Source of the DNA: Thermoanaerobacterium sp. RBIITD
GTDB taxonomy: Bacteria; Bacillota; Thermoanaerobacteria; Thermoanaerobacterales; Thermoanaerobacteraceae
Reading direction: 5' to 3'
DNA: 64,000 nt
Assembly: GCF_900205865.1 (NCBI RefSeq)
Contig: NZ_LT906662.1
Location: forward strand, 434,001-498,000
In this document: piece after piece, positions 20,983 to 30,045 of the stretch
Position numbering within the stretch: the stretch's first letter is position 1
Layout: each line of letters starts with the position of its first letter
Translations under genes and position numbers: made by a program
Notes under the pieces: generated by a model
The model's input: the letters and a program-made list of their open reading frames with translations, nothing else
Databases searched by the model: none
What the model was told of the DNA's origin: nothing

Positions 20983-21096
20983 TATAATTAAAATATAAAT
21001 AAATAACTTTGCAAATACTAATTTAAGGAGGATAATGTGCAAGTAAAATATTGGAATTTACGTACACCAAAAAGAGCACTTAGTAAAGCTGCCTAA
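20983..21096 (+). CDS. Possible 19-aa peptide with promoter and strong ribosome site
   Basis: An extended -10 (TGTTATAAT, -10 at 20983-20988) is followed by AAGGAG (21025-21030) and a GTG at 21037 that opens a 20-codon frame to 21096 (ending KRALSKAA). The peptide is basic and matches nothing I recognise. Expression signals are better than chance, but it lies between IS relics and could be a leader left by one of them. Confidence 0.35.
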
Positions 21097-21194
21097 AATC
21101 CAAATAATGTAAATATATAGAGATGTTAAGTAATTTTTGGAGGGATGACTGTATAACCTTCTTTTTCTAAAAACTTAATAGCGTTTTTAATACA

Positions 21195-21800
21195 TTACTG
21201 CCTATGTCTTTGATAAAGTCTTTCTGGTATGTTAGTGTAATCAGTGTCAGAAGGATTGAAAAGTTCTTTTTTCAAAAACATATGGTAGATAAAGGTTAGC
21301 ATCATGCGAGCAATAGCAACAATGACACGTTTATGACCGCGGCGCTTTTTAATACGGTCATATTTAAACTTAAAATAAGGGTTCTTTTTATCCCTAATTG
21401 CTGCATTGGCACATTGTATTAAAAGTAGTTTTAAGTAAACTCCTGCACTTCCGTTGTTTTTTGGAGTAAGACCAGCCAATGAGCAAAGGTGCTTATCAGA
21501 TTTAAAAGCTGTCGTGCCTGTGCCAATTTCAGCAATGATATAAGTTGCCGATTTTTCGGTTATGCCGTGAAGAGTAACAGCGATATCAATTAAGTTTTGA
21601 TAAGGTTTGGCCATCTGTGAAATGGCTTTGTCTAAGTCAGAAACACACTGATTAATAAAATCATAGTGCTTTTATGCAAAATTTCATCTTGACTGACTGA
21701 TCATCTTTTAATTCGTATCCAATAATTGACCGGATGACTTCGTCAGCCTTTTTCTTCAGGCTTTTGCGCAAAAGTGACTTGTTTAGTGTACGTGATGATA
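21195..21800 (-). pseudogene. IS110-family transposase remnant
   Basis: 21195-21614 reads as the C-terminal transposase_20 domain (ATYIIAEIGTGTTAF, LCSLAGLTPKNNGSAG, FIYHMFLKK). Upstream pieces (LRKSLKKKADEVIRSII, FINQCVSDLDKAISQ) lie in other frames around 21660. The N-terminal DEDD region is missing here; a short IS110-like start occurs at 23734. Confidence 0.75.
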
Positions 21801-22008
21801 GTCATCTTATTTGTGCTTGAAAAGATATTCTGCACATGTTAAAATACGGACTTGATTCCAATAACTGAAGGAAACAATTCTACTTCCTCCTCCGTGCTTT
21901 GTAGTATATCTATATATTTTATAATAAATTATATCAAAAAAATCTCGCTCAGTTGCACACTTTCATTACGATTTGTGCCTGAGCGAAGCGAAAGGAATGT
22001 GTGTTATT

Positions 22009-22626
22009 ATGAAAGATTTAAAGGAAATATATGAAGAAAGGCGTTCTGTCAATTTCTTTGACAAAAATAAGGATTTGGATGAGGAGACATTGAAAAAAAT
22101 AATAGACTTAGCTGTATTGACACCATCAGCATTTAATCTTCAGCCATGGGAAATAATCGCAGTAAAAACACTAGAAGCAAAAGAAAAACTCTACAATGTA
22201 GCATTGAAACAGCCAAAAATTCTTGATGCACCTGTTACACTAATTATGCTTGGAGACAAAAACGGCTTTACAGAAAATAATCCTGCATGGTGGTACATGA
22301 AAGATGTTGGAATGCCTGAAGATAAAATACTTGGAAACATTGAATTTGCAAAGAATGTATTATACAATACAGATTTAAAAGCAAATAATTTCGCTGTCAG
22401 AAATACATCGTTTCTATGCATGTCAATAATGTATGCGGCTAAATACTATGGTGTTGACTCACATGCAATGATTGGCTTTGAAGAAGATAAACTTAAAGAA
22501 GCTTTTGGAATACCGAATAACAAAGTAGTTGTATTATTAATTTCACTTGGATATTTTGATGACAGCAAAACATTGTACCCGAGGCTAAAGCGCAACGGAT
22601 ATGATAAAATTGTAAAAATTGTATGA
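22009..22626 (+). CDS. Nitroreductase-family flavoprotein
   Basis: 205-residue FMN-dependent oxidoreductase. It has an N-terminal FMN-binding RRSVNFF segment, the LTPSAFNLQPWEII motif (about 40-53) and a C-terminal region typical of the NfsB/NADH oxidase-like family. ATG 22009 follows AAAGGA; ATG 21973 is in frame but has no ribosome site. It is monocistronic. The physiological substrate is unknown. Confidence 0.88.
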   Translation: MKDLKEIYEERRSVNFFDKNKDLDEETLKKIIDLAVLTPSAFNLQPWEIIAVKTLEAKEKLYNVALKQPKILDAPVTLIMLGDKNGFTENNPAWWYMKDVGMPEDKILGNIEFAKNVLYNTDLKANNFAVRNTSFLCMSIMYAAKYYGVDSHAMIGFEEDKLKEAFGIPNNKVVVLLISLGYFDDSKTLYPRLKRNGYDKIVKIV

Positions 22627-22629
22627 AAA

Positions 22630-22735
22630 AATCATAACCATCCGCAAAACGGGTGGTTTACATTAGCCCTATAAGGGCATAGTACTAGCTATGTCTTAAG
22701 AGACGTTAAACAACTACATATGGAGTTTGGAAGCT
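22630..22735 (+). repeat. Three consecutive small hairpins, possible IS200/IS605-type end
   Basis: Three hairpins occur in 70 bp: AACCATCCG/CGGGTGGTT (22636 on), GCCCT/AGGGC and CATAG/CTATG. The first probably ends nitroreductase transcription. The series resembles subterminal hairpins of IS200/IS605 elements, but no transposase lies nearby. Confidence 0.35.
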
Positions 22736-22787
22736 TATAAAATCGGTGCTTGACTCAGGATGCCTTAAGTGATTTTAAAAAAATATA

Positions 22788-22814
22788 GCGGTTGCAATTT
22801 AAACCGCTATAAAC
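22788..22814 (-). terminator. Terminator of the VOC gene
   Basis: Perfect 10-bp stem TATAGCGGTT/AACCGCTATA followed by a T run on the minus strand. It overlaps the stop codon of the gene. Confidence 0.88.
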
Positions 22815-23211
22815 CTTGCCTTTCGGAATAATTTAAAGACCAAGTTATGCCATATGGGTCAATTATATTTGCATGATAAGCACCCCAAAATGTTTTTTGT
22901 AGTTTAAATTTAACTATTCCTTTTTCTCTAAGCTTTGAATATAATCTATCTATCTCTTCTTTGCTGTCCAATTCAAGAATTAATTCTGGGTTGCTGACTG
23001 CTTTTTGAGGATCTAATTTATCAACGAAATATAATACACAATTCTCATTTATGTGTAACTCCGAATGTATAATTTTACCTTCATAGCCCTTAAACATTTC
23101 AATACCATCGGCAAATTGAACATTTTTTATCTCGCCACCAAAAAGTTCTTTGTAATATTCAATTGCTTCTTTGCAATTGTCAATATAAATATTGGGAGTA
23201 ATTCTTTTCAT
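22807..23211 (-). CDS. VOC-family (PhnB/glyoxalase-like) protein
   Basis: 134-residue small metalloprotein-fold protein with paired beta-alpha-beta-beta-beta units. Features typical of PhnB-like VOC proteins are TPNIYIDNCKEAIEYYKELFGG, FKGYEGKIIHSEL and WGAYHANIIDPYGITWSL. The start at 23211 (MKRITPN) follows AGGAGGG; longer frames lack this. The function is unknown, and resistance or isomerase roles occur in the family. Confidence 0.83.
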   Translation of the reverse strand: MKRITPNIYIDNCKEAIEYYKELFGGEIKNVQFADGIEMFKGYEGKIIHSELHINENCVLYFVDKLDPQKAVSNPELILELDSKEEIDRLYSKLREKGIVKFKLQKTFWGAYHANIIDPYGITWSLNYSERQGL

Positions 23212-23289
23212 TAATATAACCCTCCTATATTTTAGTTTATCAAAACATAGCAATATTATACTACATTTTATTACAAACTGACTACTCCC

Positions 23290-23690
23290 CTCCACAAGTG
23301 ACGAGGGTTCTGTTTGCTTGAAGGTGGTGATAGTTCAGGCTTTGTGTCGTCTCAACCTTTTCCCCTATTCTAAACCGTACGTGAGACTTTCGCCTCACAC
23401 GGCTTTCCACCGATTAGTTCCTAATGACACAGATTTTAGTGTTACCACTATCACCTGTCTGTAATAATTCCTTCATAATAATTGTTATTCCTTAAACTGT
23501 CCTTCGAAATCTATCTTGTTGTTTATATACATAAGGTATCGCTTCCTTATGGTTCATTACCCATATTTCAGGGACTTTCAAGAATTAGCATTTTGAGAAT
23601 TATTACAAGTGTTAACCGCCTGGTATCCTTCGCCATTGTCCTATGTTTCCATAGCGAGTACTAACGGATCTTTAATCATATCTTTCTCCT
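23290..23690 (-). mobile_element. Group II intron 3' relic with domain V
   Basis: 23372-23405 (minus) forms a typical 34-nt domain V: it begins AAGCCGTG with the catalytic AGC, has a GCGAAAGT tetraloop and ends ACGTACGGTTT. The upstream GGTGGAAAGCC context and the following stem fit the 3' end of an intron. No reverse-transcriptase gene remains. Upstream sequence to 23690 looks like degraded intron. Confidence 0.7.
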
Positions 23691-23733
23691 TGTCTCCATT
23701 ATTATTGATGTATAACCAGCTGTAATATTAAAC

Positions 23734-23844
23734 ATGATAAAATCTAACGCAACATCAATTAATAAAGAATTTATACATGTTGGGATAGATAATTTTGCAA
23801 GTATAAATGCTAAAATAAAATTGAGCCAAATAAAGCATAAGTGA
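23734..23844 (+). pseudogene. Possible IS110 transposase N-terminal fragment
   Basis: A 36-codon frame reads NKEFIHVGIDNFASIN, similar to the FIHVGIDxxK start of IS110-type transposases, then stops. The rest of the gap (23845-24150) is AT-rich with no gene seen. Confidence 0.35.
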
Positions 23845-24152
23845 TTATAAAAAAGTGATCCACATTAATCAAAAATCCTTCCCTTTTTCGGATAGTTTTA
23901 TTTTATCACTAACATTAGAGGAAAAACGCGTAACAAACTAGAAGATATAAAACTATCAATCAGTGATAGAATGAACAAATACTTATTTGTTTTATTTTCC
24001 TCAATACAAATTATAACGTTTATTTCTTTGCAAATATGATCATGATTTTAATTAAATATTCCATTTTTAATGTTTACATTAAAACAAGATAAACACATGT
24101 AAAAAACAAAAAAATGCTGATACAATTTTTATGATGTACCAGCATTTTTTAG

Positions 24153-24962
24153 TCATTTCTGTCTTAAAGATTGTTTACTTTCAATGAATTCTTCTACGGT
24201 CAAAAACGTATCCTTATATCCTAATTTATTGCATAATTGAGTTACATGAGGAGGCTCGAGATATGCGCTATAGAGTATATCCGCGTGAGAATAAACTTCT
24301 TTCGTATTCCCGTCCATTAATACTTTACCGTTTTGAAATACTATAACTCTTTCAAACGATTCTGCTACAAAATCCATATCGTGAATTATAGTAAGCACGA
24401 GTTTTCCGTTTTCTTTAAGATTTTTAATTATTGCCTTTATTTTCTCCCTTCCGACATAATCTTGGGCTATTGTAGGTTCATCAAATATGATTATTTCAGG
24501 TTTCATAGCGATTATAGATGCTATGCTTATAAGCTTCCTTTCTGATAAGCTAAGGTCATATGGATTTTTATTATAAATGTCTTTACATCCTACCATTTCC
24601 AAAGCTTTAATAGAATTTTCTTCAGCTTCTTCATGATCCTGTCCTATATTTAACGGGCCAAACATTACTTCATCTAAAACTTTATTCTTAAAAATCTGGT
24701 CATTCGGGTTTTGAAAAACCAATCCTATATATTTTGCAAGTTCCGCAGCAGTTGTCTCTTTAGTATTCTTGCCTAATATCAAAATATCACCTGCGTCAGG
24801 TTTTAAAAGACCTTTTAACAGTTTTACAAAAGTAGTCTTCCCAGCACCATTTTGCCCTATTATAGCAGTAGATTCTTTATCAAATGACAAATTTATACCT
24901 TTTAATATTTCTTCGCCTTTATTATATGAAAAATGTAAATCTTTAACTTCTATCCTACCCAT
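24153..24962 (-). CDS. ECF transporter ATP-binding protein (second)
   Basis: 269-residue ABC ATPase of the EcfA/CbiO type. Walker A is GQNGAGKTT, the signature is LSLSERKL (weakly canonical), Walker B is IIIFDEPT and the H-loop is TIIHDMD. It overlaps the first ATPase gene by 8 bp and is last in the crp-udp-S-T-A-A' operon. It pairs with the upstream ATPase to power the S/T membrane complex. Confidence 0.92.
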   Translation of the reverse strand: MGRIEVKDLHFSYNKGEEILKGINLSFDKESTAIIGQNGAGKTTFVKLLKGLLKPDAGDILILGKNTKETTAAELAKYIGLVFQNPNDQIFKNKVLDEVMFGPLNIGQDHEEAEENSIKALEMVGCKDIYNKNPYDLSLSERKLISIASIIAMKPEIIIFDEPTIAQDYVGREKIKAIIKNLKENGKLVLTIIHDMDFVAESFERVIVFQNGKVLMDGNTKEVYSHADILYSAYLEPPHVTQLCNKLGYKDTFLTVEEFIESKQSLRQK

Positions 24963-25797
24963 TTATTTTCACCACCGCATCGTATGCCTCATCTAAGGTC
25001 ACAGGATAAAAACCTTCTTCATCTTTTATATCAAATGCTCTACAAATCCTTGTAAATGCAGGAGCTAAAACTCCATATTCTTTTAAATCCCCTCTTGAAA
25101 AAACTTTTTTAGGTGTATCAAAATCGATAATCTTTCCTTGATACATCAACATAACTCTGTCAGAATATCGAGCAATCTTTTCAATTTTATGCTCAACCAT
25201 TATAACCGTCATGCCTTCATGACTTAAAGCCTGAATGGCTTTAAAAACCTCTTCAGATCCTTGAGGGTCAAGCTGGGATGTAGGCTCATCCAATACTATT
25301 ATTTCTGGTTTCATTGCAATGATGCCGGCAATTGCCATCCTCTGCATCTGACCTCCAGATAGATCAAAAGGATTTCTATCTTTATATTTATATATATCAA
25401 GCAGAGATAATGCATAATCTATTCTATCAATCATTTCATTTCTGCTTAATCCCATATTCTCAAGCCCAAATGCTATTTCTTCATAAACCGTAAGCTTTGC
25501 TCCTGTAACCTGTGTAAACGGATTTTGAAATACCATGCCTACTTTTAATGCTAACTCACTTATATCGCTTTTAATGACTTCTCTTCCATCAATCAATACT
25601 TTACCGCCGTAAGCTCCACGGTAAAAATGCGGCACCAATCCAACTAAAGACTGGCATAGAGTGGACTTTCCAGCAAGGTTTTGACCTATAATACCTATGA
25701 ATTCTCCTTCATTTACTTCAAATGAAACACCATCTAATGCAAGCTTATCAGTTAACGGATATTTATACTTCAAATTTTCAACAACTATTTTTTTCAT
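24955..25797 (-). CDS. ECF transporter ATP-binding protein (first)
   Basis: 280-residue ABC ATPase. Walker A GQNLAGKST has an unusual Leu where most members have Gly. The signature is LSGGQMQRM, Walker B IIVLDEPT and the H-loop MVEHKIE. The start at 25797 follows GGAGG; an extra upstream 16 codons would run into ecfT. It overlaps ecfT by 4 bp. Confidence 0.92.
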   Translation of the reverse strand: MKKIVVENLKYKYPLTDKLALDGVSFEVNEGEFIGIIGQNLAGKSTLCQSLVGLVPHFYRGAYGGKVLIDGREVIKSDISELALKVGMVFQNPFTQVTGAKLTVYEEIAFGLENMGLSRNEMIDRIDYALSLLDIYKYKDRNPFDLSGGQMQRMAIAGIIAMKPEIIVLDEPTSQLDPQGSEEVFKAIQALSHEGMTVIMVEHKIEKIARYSDRVMLMYQGKIIDFDTPKKVFSRGDLKEYGVLAPAFTRICRAFDIKDEEGFYPVTLDEAYDAVVKING

Positions 25798-26561
25798 GAT
25801 AATATCCTCCAAAGTATTGTCAAAATAGTAATCAAAATCAGGCATATCCTAAATACTCTAGAATAAGGAGACTTAAACTCTTCATTTAAAAATGTCTTTT
25901 TATTCTTTGAATTAAAGCCCCTTACCTCAAGAGCCATAGCCCTTTCTCTTGTAGCAATCAAAGAATTCATAACTACAGGTCCAATTAATGGGAAAAAAGC
26001 TTTAATCCTCGTAGAAAGCTTACCTTCTGTTTCCAGGCCGCGCGCTCTTTGAGCATCGGTTATAGTGCCCATAGTAGCGGTCATCTCAGGTATAATCTGA
26101 AGAACTGAATTTAAAACATAACCTATTTTAGGTGACAATCCTTTCCTTACTAAAGATTCGATGAGATCTGAAGGCTTCGTCGTAAGCACAAGTATTGAAA
26201 ATGCAAACAAAATATTTAATACACGTGCACATATTTCAAATGCATAATTTAATCCTTCTTTATAAAAAGTAAGAGGACCTATACTTAATACCGCTGTCTT
26301 ATTATCGATTTTAAATAATCCCTGAATTATAACGACAGTAACAAGTATTATTGCGCTGAAACTGATAATAGGTAATACTTTTTTGAATATCCCTCCGGAT
26401 AATATAATCAATAGGCTTATTGCAATAAGCACATAAGCTACAAACTGCATAGGTGCTATTATCGGAATTAATATTACGGTTAAAATATAAAACAATTTTG
26501 TTATAGGATCAACCTTATATATGAATGTATCTTTTGGTACATATAGTGTTATAGCCTTCAA
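25794..26561 (-). CDS. ECF transporter transmembrane protein EcfT
   Basis: 255-residue membrane protein with about five hydrophobic segments. The two coupling-helix motifs of EcfT are present: AQRARGLE and ALEVRGF. It couples ATP hydrolysis to the substrate-binding S protein. It is encoded between the S and ATPase genes. Confidence 0.92.
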   Translation of the reverse strand: MKAITLYVPKDTFIYKVDPITKLFYILTVILIPIIAPMQFVAYVLIAISLLIILSGGIFKKVLPIISFSAIILVTVVIIQGLFKIDNKTAVLSIGPLTFYKEGLNYAFEICARVLNILFAFSILVLTTKPSDLIESLVRKGLSPKIGYVLNSVLQIIPEMTATMGTITDAQRARGLETEGKLSTRIKAFFPLIGPVVMNSLIATRERAMALEVRGFNSKNKKTFLNEEFKSPYSRVFRICLILITILTILWRILS

Positions 26562-26611
26562 TATTTATCACCATCCTCTTTTTTGATCAGCTAATAATAT
26601 CCATTATCATA

Positions 26612-26659
26612 AGGGCACATCATTCCCCATAAATAAGACTTAAAGAAATAATGTGCCCT
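26612..26659 (-). terminator. Hairpin between S and T genes
   Basis: 9-bp perfect stem AGGGCACAT/ATGTGCCCT with a 30-nt loop. T-rich sequence follows on the plus strand, less so on the minus strand. It could lower expression of the T and A genes relative to S. Confidence 0.5.
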
Positions 26660-26700
26660 ATTTTTAGGTATTTATAAATGATTTTGTGAATTAATCTTAA

Positions 26701-27303
26701 TTAAAGCGTTTCTATTTCGTCATCATTGCTATATAGCACTGTAAGTTTTTGTGGAAGCCCTTTAAATATTCCATAGCTAATAATTAAAGTAGCTAGTTTG
26801 TCAGGAAGATCGACTACGAACTCATCTAAAAATGATGAAATCCATACTGGGAATTTGTTAGCAGACAAAAATGCAAATAATGTATCTCCCCAAACATTTC
26901 CTGTCTGTCCGCCCCAGAAACCTATATTTATCGGAGTTGAAACGATCGCAGATACAAGAGCAACTATCAAACCTGCTACTATAACTTTCCCAAAATTTTT
27001 AAACATACCTTTCTTTGCCATAATACCAATTGCAAGACCTATTGCTATACTAGTTAGAGCATAAATAAAAGATATTGGATCAGCTGTAAGACCATATATT
27101 ACATTATTGATAGCTCCGCAAATTGATCCAATTATTGGGCCTGCCAACATACTCGCCAACATTGTGCCTATTGAGTCAAGCCAAAGCGGTAGTTTTAAAA
27201 CTTGTGCAAACATTTTGCCGATGTAATTAATACCTACAGCGGCAGGGATAAGAACTAATGATGCCGTAGAAAATTTAACTGACCAAATGCTTTTTCCCCT
27301 CAT
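26701..27303 (-). CDS. ECF transporter S component
   Basis: 200-residue membrane protein with about six hydrophobic helices. A cytosolic/membrane pattern LPLWLDSIGTMLASMLAGP and GAINNVIYGL is typical of a clostridial ECF S-component family. It gives the transporter its substrate specificity. The nucleoside-phosphorylase gene directly upstream suggests a nucleoside or related substrate (inference). Confidence 0.82.
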   Translation of the reverse strand: MRGKSIWSVKFSTASLVLIPAAVGINYIGKMFAQVLKLPLWLDSIGTMLASMLAGPIIGSICGAINNVIYGLTADPISFIYALTSIAIGLAIGIMAKKGMFKNFGKVIVAGLIVALVSAIVSTPINIGFWGGQTGNVWGDTLFAFLSANKFPVWISSFLDEFVVDLPDKLATLIISYGIFKGLPQKLTVLYSNDDEIETL

Positions 27304-27355
27304 TATAATTCCTCCTTTTTTATTAATATTGGGATTAACATTTTAAATCCCACTA

Positions 27356-28096
27356 TTATCTGTTTAAACGCACAATCGCTTCAAGGGCAGTAAGTATTTC
27401 TCTTTCTTCGCCTAAAGCCATCGCATCTTTTCCATCTACATATTCGTTGATGCCTTCTTCAAGATTACCCTCATAAGCGACGACAACATTAAGTATTGAT
27501 GCAGTCTTAATCCCTCTAAGCCTGCCGATTACAAACAATGGTGCGCTTTCCATATCAGCAGCTAAAACACCTTTAGTCGACCAAAACCTATCTATTTCAT
27601 CCTCCTTATCAGTATAAAAACTGTCATGGCTTCTTATTATCCCACAGTGATAAGTAGCTCCAAGGCTTTTTGCGCTTTCTATAATATTCTCCAGCAAATA
27701 ATTATCAGGTACAGCAGGATAACTTTTTTCAATATATGTGGCAGAGGTTCCTTCATCTCTTACAGCTCCTAAAGCCATAACTAAATCTCCTAATTTAATA
27801 TTAGGCTGAAGTGCACCGCAGCTTCCTATACGTATCATAGCTTTTACTCCTAGATTTTTCAACTCTTCAACAGCTATACCAAGCGATGGCCCTCCTATAC
27901 CTGTGGAAGTTACAAGAATCTTCACACCTTTATAAAAACCCGAAACCGTTTTAAATTCCCTGTTATATGCCACATCCTTAGTATTTTCAAGGAACTCCTT
28001 AACCCTTTCTACTCTCTTTGGATCACCTGGAAGTATCGCATAATCTGCGCTTTCATCTATACCAAACCTTATATGCGGTTGAATTTCATATACCAT
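27356..28096 (-). CDS. Uridine/nucleoside phosphorylase (PNP_UDP_1 family)
   Basis: 246-residue hexameric-type nucleoside phosphorylase. It has the phosphate-binding LPGDPKRV start, an IRIGSCGALQ motif, substrate residues in MESAPLFVIG, and the STGIGGPS loop. It cleaves a nucleoside with phosphate to base and pentose-1-phosphate. It lies upstream of the S component, so imported nucleoside is probably catabolised. Uridine is the most likely substrate, but purine nucleosides cannot be excluded. Confidence 0.87.
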   Translation of the reverse strand: MVYEIQPHIRFGIDESADYAILPGDPKRVERVKEFLENTKDVAYNREFKTVSGFYKGVKILVTSTGIGGPSLGIAVEELKNLGVKAMIRIGSCGALQPNIKLGDLVMALGAVRDEGTSATYIEKSYPAVPDNYLLENIIESAKSLGATYHCGIIRSHDSFYTDKEDEIDRFWSTKGVLAADMESAPLFVIGRLRGIKTASILNVVVAYEGNLEEGINEYVDGKDAMALGEEREILTALEAIVRLNR

Positions 28097-28138
28097 AATT
28101 TATCTTCCTCTCCCTCAGTATAATTTGCTACATCTTAA

Positions 28139-28837
28139 TCATTCAAACCTACTTTTCTTTTCTTCTCTTATTAGTTCATCCATATCTTTTATTATTATGC
28201 ATGTATTATTTACATCTATGATATTCTTTTCTTTGAGAAACTGCAATATGCGATTTATGCTTCTTTGGGTAACTGCAAATTTCTCGCTTAATTGTTTCTT
28301 TTCTATATTGACTATGATATTTTTCTTATAATTTGGATTTTTATATCCAACGCTTATTAGATAATTACATACTCTATTCTTTAATGAATATAATGTATCC
28401 TCACCAGCTTTTTTTGATAGATTATAAAATTGTTTACACAACGTGTGCATTACATAATTATTGATATTTTTATCTATCTCAATCCATTTCAAAAAATATT
28501 CTCGTTTTAAGCGTAGAATTCTTACTGGGCTTAAAGCTTGAACAGAACAGATATAAGGTTTTTTATCAAATATCTCTAACTCTCCTATATAATACCCTCG
28601 GGTATAAACTGCCTGCGAATACTTTTTACCATTTTCTGCGACTATATATACATCTACTGAGCCACTTACGATTATATAAAAATAATCATACACTTCACCT
28701 TGATTGCATATTACAGTTCCCTTTGCATAATCCTTTATTTCCCACTGTTTTAATATTTCATATGGACAGTCTTTTAAAATTTTAAAAATTTCAGCGTTAT
28801 TTTCAATAATATCAATGATATTATGTATTGTCATCAT
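28139..28837 (-). CDS. Crp/Fnr-family transcriptional regulator
   Basis: 232 residues: a cyclic-nucleotide-binding-like beta barrel (about 20-125; YDYFYIIVSGSVDVYIVAENG) and a C-terminal winged helix (about 165-225; EKKQLSEKFAVTQRSINRILQFL). No Cys cluster for oxygen sensing was seen. It is the first gene upstream of the phosphorylase/ECF genes and may control them. Confidence 0.85.
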   Translation of the reverse strand: MMTIHNIIDIIENNAEIFKILKDCPYEILKQWEIKDYAKGTVICNQGEVYDYFYIIVSGSVDVYIVAENGKKYSQAVYTRGYYIGELEIFDKKPYICSVQALSPVRILRLKREYFLKWIEIDKNINNYVMHTLCKQFYNLSKKAGEDTLYSLKNRVCNYLISVGYKNPNYKKNIIVNIEKKQLSEKFAVTQRSINRILQFLKEKNIIDVNNTCIIIKDMDELIREEKKSRFE

Positions 28838-29013
28838 TATCTAACTCCATTAATATAATAGAACATTTTAAATACAAATACAAAGGACATATGTCCTAAA
28901 TTCAAAATATACATACCCTAACTTTCAATTTTAAATATATTTTTTAAGAAAAATGTCTTAAACGTACAAATTGCTCATGAAACTTATCTATAATACTCAT
29001 TATTTAACAAATA
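28838..29013. other. Promoter region upstream of the crp-type gene
   Basis: AT-rich 176 bp before an IS3 relic. It contains AGGACATATGTCCTAA (28881-28896), a palindrome (GGACATATGTCC) about 50 bp before the regulator start that may be its operator. Confidence 0.45.
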
Positions 29014-29460
29014 TGAACTTGTGTCAATAGAGTAGCCACAAAAAGTTTAATTTTTTACGCCATTAGAAGAGCAGTTTTATATACCTCTCGTGGGGTTCTG
29101 TAATTAATAGCACTATGAATCCTTCTTCGGTTGTACCAAGATTCTATATGTTCAAAGACTGCTCTTCGAGCATCATTAAAATCATAGTATTTGTGATGAT
29201 TAACCACTTCCTTTTTTAATAACGCTGTATTCTTTTAAGAGAAATATGTTTTCCACGGTCTTTTAAAACTTTTTGGATTTTAGGAGCACCATAACGACAT
29301 CTGCTTTCAGTAAATCTTTTTATTTCAGCTTTCAACTTATCTGCTTCTACCTGCTTAAATTCTTCCGAATATCGAATACCGTTTTTGGACACTGTTTAAC
29401 ACTCACATTTCCTTAAATTATCCTATCGTGTTAAACTTTTCGTTTCTACACTTATATACT
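29014..29460 (-). pseudogene. IS3-family transposase remnant
   Basis: The minus strand reads OrfB pieces: EIKRFTESRCRYGAPKIQKV near 29300 and HYNRR-type end FEHIESWYNRRRIHSAINY with RTPREVYKTALLMA at 29060-29200. The catalytic DDE middle is deleted. The outer bases AGTAGCCACAAAAAGTTTAA at 29032 look like an IS terminus. Confidence 0.78.
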
Positions 29461-29479
29461 AACACCAATAAAATTTATA

Positions 29480-30045
29480 TAAAATTAATTAATTGATTTA
29501 ACCTTATTATATGTTTTATATATCAGTGCTACAGTAACCTCTGCAATTCCACATAGTATAAAAATTGCCTTTGCGCTAAATACACCTGTTAAAGCGCCAC
29601 CTATTCCTAAGGATATTATCGATAAAGGATCGACTAATGAACCTAAAAATCCATAAACCTTGCCTCTATTATCGTCATTAGTATTTTCTTGTATTTATTG
29701 TATCTGTAAGTGTTTCAAATACTACAAATATTACGCCTAAGAAAGTAAAAAGTATTGATGATAATAAAAATATTTTGCTGTTTGAAAATGCAATAAGAGT
29801 AATTTATTCTAATAAAGGCAATTAAAATCGCAATTATGATAAATGTAAGACTATCTATTAAAAAAGATATATCATTACCAAATATCGAAACAATTATACC
29901 ACCTATAGAATACCCCACTATCATATTTATACTTGATAAACTGCTTCTAAAGCTATTTGCCTCTAAAAGATGGTCTTTGTCAACCAAAAGCGGAACAATT
30001 GAACTTCTGGCGGGATATTCAAATCTGGTTGTTCAATATTATAAT
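29480..30045 (-). pseudogene. MFS transporter remnant
   Basis: Reads in shifting frames as the C-terminal two thirds of an MFS_3 permease: EYPARSSIVPLLVDKDHLLE, SIGGIIVSIFGNDISFLIDS and a tail GALTGVFSAKAIFILCG. The N-terminus is missing; the sequence joins directly to the uppS relic. It resembles the intact MFS gene at 47646. Confidence 0.7.

Noticed and set aside
27304-28138. Purine or other nucleoside riboswitch before the phosphorylase or S gene
   Set aside because: The gaps are about 40-50 bp and contain no conserved aptamer sequence.
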